Source: Arthonia radiata
Taxonomy: Eukaryota > Ascomycota > Arthoniomycetes > Arthoniales > Arthoniaceae
Assembly: GCA_002989075.1 (NCBI GenBank)
Contig: PSQN01000007.1
Coordinates: 822,558 to 886,557, forward strand
Direction of reading: 5' to 3'
DNA: 64,000 nucleotides
The notes below the pieces were generated by a model. It saw only the letters and a program-made list of their open reading frames with translations. It was not told where the DNA came from and did no database searches. Positions 11,553 to 22,161 of this stretch are shown one piece after another. Position 1 is the stretch's first letter; each line of letters opens with the position of its first letter. The translations under genes and the position numbers were made by a program.

Positions 11553-14500
11553 ACTATTACGCGTTATAGAGTCGATCTATAATTTCGTTGATACGTAGTA
11601 ACAAATATTAGTTTTTAATAGTTATTTTATTTAATTATCTATAATCTATGTAGAGTCGTAGTTTACTATTCTTTTTAGATATAAAGAGTATTAGATATCT
11701 GGCTAGTAATATTAATTTTTAAATAAAACTTTTCTTAAGGTTCTCGTTGAGATAGTCGCGGAGCGCTTAATTTTCTGCTTTTAATAGAGAGTATATTAAA
11801 CTAAATATTAGTATTTTGCCTTCTTGTAAAGGTATTATATAATCTTACAGTTTATATTCTAATAAAGCTAAGTTTAGCTTAACTTCCTCGAATAAGTATT
11901 AGAATTAATTATATTTCTTTAGTATCTTAGTAATTAACTAAGTACTTATTATTATATAGAATTATTAGCGTACAGTTGTCTTTTATTTATACTTGCGTAT
12001 AGTTAGCTATAGACAAGATACTGCGGTAGACTTCTTTTATAGAATATTTAGTTATTAAAGTATAGTAATGCTTATTTACGTAAGTTCTTTATTACGCTTC
12101 TTATCTTTATTACTAAAAATAGCTTATAAAGTATTTATTCCGTAGAACGACTCTTATTTAGAGTACTTATACTTAGTAAAGAAGAGTTCCTTAGTTCTTC
12201 AGTTTACTTCTATAAGTTATATTGTTATAACTAAGGTATACCTAGTACTACGTAGTATTAGTTAATATTTATAATATTATAAGTAATTTTTTCTTAATAG
12301 TCCTCAATTATTATACTTATTAGCAAAGTTTTATAGTTAACTCTTCTTTCTGCTCCTTAAAATTTAAATAGTGTATAGAGTAATTTCTTCTTTTGTATTT
12401 ATATTTAATACTCTTTAACGTAGCGTATTAAAATAAAGTTGCCTATTGCATTTAAATCGATTATAATTCTAATAATTTTATTTTTTATTGTTACCTAAGT
12501 GTATAGATATATTTTATAAGCAGCTAAACTTATATAAAGCTAAGCTTTTAAAGAGTTTAACCGTTAAATAAGCTAATACTACTACCCTTAAAGCAGTTAG
12601 CTTAGTCTTTTTCCTATTAATTATATACGTTCTAGAGTATCTTAGATATTAAAATTTATTATCGATTAATTTGCTATAAAAATTCCTGAGTTAAATATTT
12701 TAGTACTACTTTTATTATAACGTCTAGTTTATTGTTTACAATCTTTATTTCAATTATACAACTATCGCTAGATAAAACTCGTTATGTTTATAAGTTATAT
12801 ATTGTCGGTTAAAAGTATTAGTACTAATTACACAATTCTAGACCTCTAATAAGGTAGTCTACTAATTGTTATAAACGTAAGTAAATATATTCTAGAATAT
12901 TATTAATATTTCTATTAGCGCTTAACTTTCTATTATAGAAGGCTAACTAACAAAGTCTCTATATTATTCTTTTCTAACGAATTAGAGTTTATTCTTTCTA
13001 GTTAGTATTGTTCTTAAGAGAGAATTCTATACTATTAGAATCTATATTTTTGTCTTTAAGTCGTTATTTTACCTATAACGTATCGTAGATGCTATCTTAC
13101 TTAGCTTTTACAACCTATTCTTTCTTAAATTTCTCTTAAGTTTCTAAGTAAGGTAATCTAAGTTGTTCTTAAATAAGACCTAGTTCTTATATTAAATCTT
13201 ATTTCAGAGATATTAGTTTCTTTGGCTACTATTTTAATTCTAGTTTATTAGATTTATAAATCGTACAATCGTTATTATAGTACGCGGTTTAAAATCGTGT
13301 TTTGTGTAGTATAAAGGTATCTTATACTTAATACCTTAGAATAGTACGGTTAATATTGTTTTAGTTCTATAAGTTCTATTGTTTCTGTTTTGTTTATCGC
13401 TTCTTTATTTCTTCTTATAACTTACTGTCGGTATCCTAGTTTTTATATAAATCGAATAAGTTTAGCCTATTGTGCCTCTTATTAGAAGTATCCTAATAAG
13501 TATCTTCTTAGTTATAGAAGGTACTCTAGTAGATATCTTTCTGCTCCTTAGTTAGTTTGATAACGTACTTATACTAGTTCTGATTAATCTTTAGTAAGAG
13601 TTCTAATTCTTAAAGAGGACGACCCTTAGTTAAGTCTATATATTAGCGGTTAGCGAAGACCGCTAGTAAGTTTGTTACCTCGTTACAGCTATCGTATATC
13701 TATATTTAAATAGTTATATTAAACTATTATTGTAGAGAGCGGGACTTCTAGAATTAATTATTGTGCTTACTTTGTTTAGTATTATTAAACTGTTATTTCT
13801 TAGAATAGTATTTCTTAACTTAATACCCTAGTTTTCTGTAATATAAGTATAGCTTGTTCTTTATTTTATATTCCCTTTCCTAGTTATTTACTTTTTCTTG
13901 AGGCTTTATAAAATTTAACTTTATTAGATCGCCTCGATCTTATTGTAAGTTTGCTCGATTCTTAGTTCTATAGAATTTATTAGTAGGATTGCCCTTCTTT
14001 TCTATTTTTCTTTTAAAGTTACTATTATTAATCTCTTTTACTCGTTATATAAAGCTATCGAGATTATTAAACTTCTCTCTACAGATATAAATTATTTCTT
14101 TAATATAATCTTTAAGTCTTTTGTAAAAGGTCTCGATAAGGAGTTTTTTGTTTTATTCTGTTTAATTAGTATACTATATAAATTCGGCGGTATATCTACT
14201 TGCTAGTCCTATTTATTTTAGATTCCAGAGCTTTTTAGTAGCGACGCGCCTAGCGTTAGTTTAACTAAAAATCTCTTAAAGCTTTTTTTAGAAGAAAGCG
14301 AAGCTAACGAAGAATTTATTAGTGTCTTTGCGTCTATTCTTTATTAGAGTAAACAGAAAATCGTTAAAATAATATTCGACCTACTTATAGATATCTCTGT
14401 TTATATAAAAGATAGCGAATAAAATTATAGTTGTGTTATTCGAGAATTAGTCTTTATAAGTTTTAAAGTATATAGCTAGACGTATTAAGAATAAAGTAAC

Positions 14501-14671
14501 TTTAAAACGTTTATCTAAGAAACTCTTTTTTATCTTAGTATTAATATTTAATATCTTATTTGTACTAGCTATTCTACTAACTAACCTGTCTGCAGCGTTG
14601 CGGCTGTTAGCTACTAAAGTAGTAGATATAATTAATCTACTTTCTCTACTTTCGTAGCGAGTTTATTAAAG

Positions 14672-15120
14672 TATAACGCTAGTCGCTAAGAGAACCGAAC
14701 TAAGGCTTACTTATCTTGTATACTTATCGACCTTCGTAGTAGATATCTTATATAATAAAGACTAAAAGATAGGAAAGGTGAGACAGATTAAAAAGAGTAA
14801 GAGAGACTTAACTAAGTAAATAAAAGGTAAAGTACGTTACTTAAATATAGTTAAGAAACTTATATTTAAATATCAAGTTAATAGACTAAAGTTTATTTTA
14901 AGGTCGGCTATTAGTTTAGCTATATAGTTCAAAGTATATAAGTAAGTTTCTCTATATCTAACGGTTTTAATAGTTCCTCTATCGCGTTATCGGGATCCTA
15001 TTACAATATAGCGACGTTACTAACGTCGCTATATCGAAGTTGTCGGGTATCCTATATAATGCTCTAATAAGGCTGACTGCGCTTAGCCTTGTACTGGCTA
15101 GATGTAGTAAGACCGTAACA
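14672..15120 (-). repeat. 5' LTR of element B with a divergent U3 half
   Basis: The half next to the internal region (14,672 to about 14,961) matches the other gypsy LTRs and is RIP-drifted. The other half (about 14,962-15,120) has no match to them until the shared terminal CCGTAACA. This half keeps many CpG sites and looks almost free of drift. It contains a perfect palindrome at 15,006-15,034. An alternative reading is a truncated LTR joined to an unrelated segment. Confidence 0.65.
15006..15034. repeat. Perfect 14-bp-arm palindrome
   Basis: ATATAGCGACGTTA, one spacer base, then its exact reverse complement. It lies in the divergent U3 half of the LTR of element B. Two similar 15-base stretches (TTATCGGGATCCTAT and TTGTCGGGTATCCTAT) flank it as a direct repeat. 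The function is unknown; it could be a transcription-factor site in the U3. Confidence 0.8.
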
Positions 15121-15290
15121 AGAGTATTCTTGTTCTTAAACTAGACCTACTGTTATCTCTTTGACTTGCTTCATTGCTTGTGTTCTGTCTCTTCGTTATA
15201 AGAGCTCTGACCAAATATACTCGTTCATTTATATAAGACAACGGTCCCCCTGGTCACTCATCCTTTCTTACGACTTATAACTATAGTAAG
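15121..15290. other. Short undrifted, pyrimidine-rich island
   Basis: About 170 bp directly right of element B with near-normal base composition and a CT-rich plus strand. It contrasts with the AT-rich DNA on its right. It may be original unique sequence that escaped RIP, or the tail of another element. No open frame. Confidence 0.5.
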
Positions 15291-16029
15291 CCTAATATTA
15301 TATCTTTCTATAGTACGTTATAATAGCTATAATATATACTTATATAGCTCTATAGGTCTTCTCTATAAAGCTGCTTATAGGTAGCTTTATACTTATATAC
15401 TATAGAGACAATAACTACTAATAGATTATTAAAATATAGTAACTTTATATAAGTATATTATAGCTTTAAATATTTTAATTAGCTGCTCATCTACTACTTT
15501 TAATCTAATCTATTATTTCTTGTTACTATAGTACTTTACTAAATAAAAAATAAAGATAGTATAGTAGTAAGTAATTACCTAGATATTAGGCCTAGAAGTA
15601 TAGTAGTTAGATAGATAGTATATTTTTTAAAGATGTCTCTAGATATAAATATCTTATAGAATAGTAAGATAGTAGTAAGAAGAATATAGATAAATTATAA
15701 GTAGTATTAGTTTATCAGAATATAACTAGAGTATTATTTATATAGAAATAAGCGCTATAGTAAAATAAGTAATAATTATAATATATATTATTTAAGTAAT
15801 TATATCTTTATAGCGCTTAGATAGATTTATAGTATATATAACTTAATATACTACTAGTAAGAGAGCTAATATAGTAGTAAATTTAGTATATACTAAATAA
15901 TAAGTATATTACTACTATACTATAACTTAGATAATACTATATTAATATCTAAGGCTAATACTATAGCAGTACTAAATCTAGCGTACTACTATCTTTCTAG
16001 TAATACTAATTCTAATAAGTACTATGTTG

Positions 16030-17370
16030 GCTCTATACTAGCTCTATATATATCTTATAGCCTAATCTCTAAATTTAGATACTAGTAAACTCTTATTTAG
16101 AATTATTATATAATTGTTCTAGAATAGTATTAACGCTATATAATACTAAGACTAAAAACATAAGTTAATTTAGATCTTATAACTACTACCGCTACTAGAA
16201 TAGCTTTCTAATCAATAGTATAGTTATAACTATTATTATTAGTAAAACAATAGCTAAAATTAAAGCTAAGCTAGTTTTACTACTATATTGCTATAATATA
16301 AAGACTTTATTATAGACCTAAGATCTAGAAGTAGTCTAATTTTTACTCAATATTTAGATTTCAATCTAGTCTTAGTATAGATATTAGCTATAAGATCTAG
16401 AATATATAATTTTATATTTTTTCTTCTAAGTCTAGCTTAGCCTAGTAGGTACTATACTAGATAGTAGAATAGCTTTCTATAGTAACTTTTAGTCTTTAGA
16501 TCCTAAGTACTTAAATAGTAGATATTATTTTAAAGGCTTTTTTATAATAAGTATTTAAATACTGAAATTATATTATAGAGAGTAAGAATATTTCTATATC
16601 TAGAGTAATAAAAGCTTCTATATTTACTATAGTAGTACATACATACTTAGTATATATATATAAATAATAGAGTTAGACAAAACACTATATATATAACCTT
16701 ATTAGTATATAAGCTTAGTCTAGTAATTATCTAAATTTCTTCTTACTTATCTATATTAATAACAATTAGTATTTTAAATTTAATCTTAGTATCAGTATTA
16801 GTCATAAGAATAAAGTCTATATAATATAGATAGTATAATAATAGTAGAGAATTAAATATAAAATAATTTTAAAAAGTACCGCTAGGCTTATCTAAGTCTT
16901 CCTTAAAGAAGAATTAGCTATATAATAATCTAAAGCTATATTACTATCTAGCAATACTAATACTAGATAAAAAGCTATTCTACTATCTAGTATATTATCT
17001 AGTAGCCTAAGCTAGACTTAGAGGTAAATATTAAATTATAAATTTTAGATCTTATAACTATAATTCATATTAGAGCTAGATTAAAATCTAAGTCTAAAGT
17101 AAAATTAGATTTTTCTTAGCTTATAGATAAATAATAAAGTCTTTATATAGTAATTATTTAGCTTAGGCTATTATAATAATAATAATAATAATTATAGCTA
17201 TATATTTAGTAAAAAAAGTTCCTCTATTAGTAGTAGTAGCCATAAAACCTAAATCAATATATACTTTTAGTATCAGTATTTTATAGTTTTAAAATAATAT
17301 TAAAATAAATCTTTAATAGTATCTAGACTTAGAAATTAGCCTATAAGTTTACTATTATATAGTTTTTATA
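16030..17370. repeat. Long diverged inverted repeat
   Basis: The left arm (about 16,030-16,490) and the right arm (about 16,960-17,370) are reverse complements. The best-preserved part pairs about 16,430-16,485 with 16,965-17,020, including CTAAGTCTAGCTTAG and TAGATAGTAGAATAGCTTT. The arms are 400-460 bp and the middle is about 470 bp. It is either two opposed copies of one repeat or a fold-back type DNA element; no coding capacity is visible. Confidence 0.7.
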
Positions 17371-20350
17371 TTTAAAACTCTAAGTTAGATTGAACCTAGC
17401 TTTTATCTAGCTTTATCTAGTCTATATTAATCTAAGATTGATCTAGTTTAGTAGAAATAGCTGAACTTTATATTTTTAACTAAATTATAGACTAGACTTA
17501 ATTTAATATATTTATATATATATATATCTTAAAGTATATAGATTAGATCAGTAAAAAGAACTAAGAATATAGCTTTATAAAGAGCTATAATTATATACTA
17601 ACTCTAAATACTAACAATATATTATATATACTTATTAAATATTAAAAGTATTAAAGAAATATATAGTAGTATAAATATATCTATTATATATAATATTAAA
17701 GATAATATATTAATTATATAGAGAATTATCTATTTTATAAAGTAACATATTTAAAAGCTAGAGCTACTTTTAATTTAATAAAAATTATTTACTAGCTAAA
17801 GTATTCAACTTAATTAGAGTAACTAATAGATAGGTATCTAGAGAGGAGATAGATTAGATTATAAAAAATAGAAAAGAACTCTCTTTTTTAAAATAATAAA
17901 TGTATTAATAGCTTCTAAAACTAGTAAAACTATTATTTAAAAATCTTTTAAGTAGTAAGAAAGCTATAGTATATCTAAACATTTCTATAATACTAAGAAA
18001 TTCTAATCTAGACTTTTAGAAAGTAGGTAGACTAAAAATAAATATATATAATTAAATAAATTAAAGTTTGAGAGATATTACTTTCTTAAATCTATTAAAA
18101 TTCTTTTGAAGCTACTATAAAGAAGCATATAGATCTATTTAGAAAGGATTAGAATACAAATTAATAGAGCTAGTAGTAGTAGTATACTATACTAGCTATC
18201 TAGCTTTTATCTATAGATAATTAAAATATAATACAGAGCTATATCAAGAAAGTTCCTATACTTTATAATTACTAGAGTTATTGGACCCTTCTCCTACCCC
18301 CTTTTTGAAGTAGTAAGGGTTATATAACCCTAACCAAAAAATCTTCTATTAATTTACTTCTAAACTTCTATTCATTACTACTACTAGAACTACTATTATA
18401 AAATACTATTAAATTAGTAGTAATATAACTATAATATTTTATATTATAAGTTAGTAAAAAGCTACGCTATTAAACTAATAGTAGGGCTACTTAGCTATTG
18501 TCTTTTAAGTCTAGAGATAATCTTAGTATTCTTATTACTATTAAACTAATACTATCTCCTCTTCTTCTCTATAGTATCTTTTTAATACTTATTATCTTCT
18601 TCTAGCTTAATTATCTTCTTAACGTACTATACAATCTTTTTAATCTACTAGTAGATATACTTCTAAGTTGGATTTTTTAATGCTCTTCTAGATACTAGAT
18701 AGCTTACTATATTAGTTAAAGTTATAGTACTAAGATATCTTTCTTTTTAACTATAGCTAGTAAGGCTTAATTATATTTAAGTTAGAACTATTACTAGGCT
18801 ATAGAAGATACTTAATCTTCTATGTTAAATAGATCTTAGTATTATAGTAGTTAGTATATAGCTTAGTACTATCTTTATAAAAACCAAAATTATAATACTT
18901 AATAAAAGAAAGAAGCTTCTTTTAAAAAATTAGCTTATAGTATTAGTACTATTCTATTTTACCTTTTTAAAACTTTTACTTATACTTTTTAGATATAGTA
19001 TTCTAACACTACTCTAGCTTTTTACTATCTAGATTCTAAAGATCTATTCTCTATATTATTATGTTAAGTTTCTACATCTTCTTATTCTTCTCCTTAATAA
19101 GGCTATTCTACTATACTAGCTCTAGCTTAGCTACCTTCTTCTCTACTACTATCTCCTTTATCTAGTAGTAGTAAGAGCTTTTATAGTTATAGAAGAAAGA
19201 GCTCTATAATATAAACTCTAAGAAGCCTTTCTACTAATACTATATTACTATTAGCTTATATATCTTCTATACTATTTACTAAATATACTTACTACTATAG
19301 TACTAGCTAAAGACTATACTAGTCTTATTAGTCTAGATAATCCTTTTCTAGTCTTTAAGGATCTAGTCTTTATACTTAAGGTACTACTTTAATAAATTAT
19401 TATAGATCTTCTATATAAAGCCTAGCTTTCTAGTAGACTTTATCTTATAGAGCTCTATAGCTTTTAGTATCTTCTACACAGTAGTATAAGAGATAAAAAT
19501 ATTATAAGAGGTAAGTAAATACTAAGCTAAAGTAATATAGGTAAGTATATAAGTATTATAGGTCTATTTAACAATAGATATAACCTTCTTTATTACCTTC
19601 TTTATTATCTTTAGTAGCCTTCTACTATACTTAGTACTTATTAACTACTTATTCTTTAACTAGAAGCCTTTACTAGGTAAGTAGCCTCTATTATAAGCTT
19701 TCTTATACTAGTACTATATAATTTAAATAGAGATATTAAGGCGCTTAGTAACTCTCTTATTAATCTAGCCTATCTTTTTTAATACTATAATCTAGGTATA
19801 GAGGGTAATACTAAACCCTTTATTAGCTATTATAGAAAGTAGGATAATAGCGGTAGTATAGTTACTATAGTAGAGAAAAAAACTTTATACAGTTTAGATA
19901 GAGATTACTAATATTTAGTATAGTAGTAACTTCTATATATAGGCTAGATATTATAGAATGTAGGGACTTTCTTAATATAGCTCTATAAGAAGCTTACTTT
20001 TATCTAGCTTAATTTCTACTTTTTAGAAATAACTTTTTAGATAGAATAGAAGCTATAAATACTAGTGAGTTGGTTTAAGTATCTTAGTTCTTAGATAATA
20101 AGTTTGGTATATACTATCTACTATACTATATATTTATGAAGTTAGATCTATTAAAGTATTATCTTTATTATCTAGTTTAAAACTTAGTATCTATTCTATA
20201 CTATATCTAAATAATCTAGAGCCTATACTACTTAAATAATATTATAAGCCTATAATATCTACTATATTATAGAGCTCTTTTTATAGACTCTCTTATTACT
20301 AGTATATTAAATTAGCCCTAATTTAAGGTTTAGTTTTAATCTAGTTTAGA

Positions 20351-20436
20351 TTAGCCCTGTATATAATCTAAACTAAATCTAAAGTAGAGATTTAAATTAA
20401 TCTAGATTAATCTAATTTATACTACTATATTTCCTA
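20351..20436. repeat. Diverged direct repeat, copy 1
   Basis: Matches 20,999-21,085 over about 85 bp (both contain TATATAATCTAAACTAAA and a CTAGATTA core). An exact 11-bp inverted repeat AGTTTAGATTA/TAATCTAAACT overlaps its start at 20,343-20,353 and 20,364-20,374. Possibly the ends of a decayed transposon. Confidence 0.55.
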
Positions 20437-20998
20437 ATAGAGTAATTATAAAAAACAAATAACTCTAAAAATTATAGATTATCTAGAGTACTAAAAGTAG
20501 CTTAAACTTTACTTTTTTTTAATATATTCTACTTCTATTTAAGAATAAAATAAACTAGATTTCTAGATTATACTAATACTTTTTATAAAGTATCTAGTTT
20601 TAATTAAGATCTTTAACTAATAATATTTAAATTAAGAAAATAGTAGTTAAATTAGATTTATAATAAATCTTTTAGTAATATTAAATATAGAATCTTAACA
20701 CATAGTAGAGTAGCTAGTAAAAAGCTTCTAGATCTAAATATAATTTAATAATTATATTATCTGTAACTAAACCTAAATATAAATATAATTATCAAATCAA
20801 TAGCTAATCTTATATTTCCCTTTCAAAGTACTAGTTAAAAGAAGTATTTTAGTAGGTCTAATCTAAACTGTAAGTTCTAGTATTATTGCTACTAGCTCTA
20901 AACATAATCTATATCTTAAAGATAATAGAAAGCTAATTCTATAGTTAGAATCTATAATCTATATTAATTTTAATTTAAACTAAAGCTAAACTAATAAA

Positions 20999-21085
20999 TT
21001 AGTTCTATATATAATCTAAACTAAACTAAAGTAGACTAGATTAAACTAAACTAATCTAGATTACTAGAACAATTTAATATACTAC
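20999..21085. repeat. Diverged direct repeat, copy 2
   Basis: Partner of 20,351-20,436 in the same orientation, with transition-type differences. Confidence 0.55.
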
Positions 21086-21860
21086 TTATTATAATAAAAG
21101 ACTAACTTAAATTATATATAGTATTTCTATATTAGACATATATACTATATATAAATAGATCTTAGCCCTATATAGCCCTATAGTTTTATTTACTTAGAGC
21201 TCATTATATTTGTTATATTTATCTTACTATATATTCTTATAATATTACAAATCTACAATTTTTACTGTATTATATAGCTCTTCTTATAGGCTCTCTTTTC
21301 TATATATTATAAGAAAAAAACTAACTTAGATTATATATAGATAAGTATTAGCTCTATAAGCTCTAGAGGCTTAGTAATCATGTTCTAGCTTTTAAAATAG
21401 AATATAAACTAAAACCAATATATTTTTATTTATGAAATTAAAAATATCTTAGTTTTAATAGATTCAAAAGATATATATTTAAATTTTGTATAAACTAGTA
21501 TTTATTAATTTTAAGTTAAGTTATTTTTAAAGACCTAAGATATAGCCTCTAGTAATTACCTCTTTAGAAAATAATTTAGCTTTAGCTATATTAAATAGAT
21601 TATTATATTCTTATTAAGAATACTCTAGAAAAAATTTATAGAACTATTATAAATAATTATAAATATCTATAGATCTTAATAATAGTTTTATTTTTCTTTT
21701 CTTATTTTATTAAAAGTAGTATAGAGTAAGTTTAATAGGGAGTTCAAAGTTATAAGGTACTAATAACTATATATAGATTATAGAAGAAGTATAGACTATA
21801 AAATTTATAATCTCTTTAATATCTTAGATAGTAGATTCGAATAGAGTACGATTTTCTGTA

Positions 21861-22161
21861 GTTTACTTAAGCTTCTACATGCATATAGATGTGTACGTGC
21901 ACGGGCCACTACACCCAATAATTGAAAGCATGCTACAGGATAAGCGGCAGTCCAAATCTCTTATCTACAATCTGCGATTGTACATGTCAGTCACTATGAT
22001 AGTGACATCAGTCCTGCAAGCAATCACACGACAGCCGCTGATAGCTGAGCGGCGTTTGATGCAAAAGGGTACCCCCATCCTTTGGATTCACGCCGGTGGA
22101 CAGCTACACGACTCTGCACTTGCTTGCTTACCCCTATCGCTTAGTGTAAAAGCCTTCCCTG
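21861..22161. other. Heterochromatin-euchromatin border and upstream region
   Basis: Base composition changes within a few tens of bases from AT-rich to ordinary at about 21,860. The 300 bp before the permease-like gene hold no gene I can support; the small open frame starting near 21,879 overlaps that gene in another frame. Confidence 0.6.

Larger units (their letters stand above)
1..15120 (-). mobile_element. Ty3/gypsy LTR retrotransposon fossil B (host copy, left end outside window)
   Basis: This is the outer, older copy of the nest. Its right-hand (5') LTR is at 14,672-15,120. Its internal part is read on the minus strand from 14,671 down to 9,035, continues at 1,743 after the inserted element A, and leaves the window on the left. 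Internal stretches match element A segment by segment: 9,035-14,671 against 3,493-8,563, 1,178-1,743 against about 2,935-3,497, and 508-702 against about 2,750-2,935. Element A and three solo LTRs are inserted in it. It is heavily broken, with dozens of breaks, and is AT-biased as expected from RIP. It is older than element A because A lies within it. Confidence 0.85.
15291..21860. other. AT-rich, RIP-degraded block without genes
   Basis: About 6.6 kb built almost wholly from TA, TAT, CTA and TAG runs, with stops in every frame and no open frame of useful length. The plus strand of 18,480-20,080 is pyrimidine-rich, so a former gene, possibly a transposase, may have lain on the minus strand there, but no domain is readable. 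The block contains the inverted repeat at 16,030-17,370 and the direct repeats near 20,350 and 21,000. It is best read as old repeats destroyed by RIP. Confidence 0.8.

Noticed and set aside
14962-15120. Small TIR transposon (MITE) with TAACGGT/ACCGTAACA ends
   Set aside because: The right end CCGTAACA equals the common LTR terminus and the left end joins the LTR smoothly, so a variant LTR half explains it better; no target duplication was found around this piece alone.
18316-18335. AGGGTTATATAACCCT palindrome followed by CCCTAACC, telomere-like
   Set aside because: Only a single CCCTAA unit is present; a telomere or interstitial telomere array would show many repeats.
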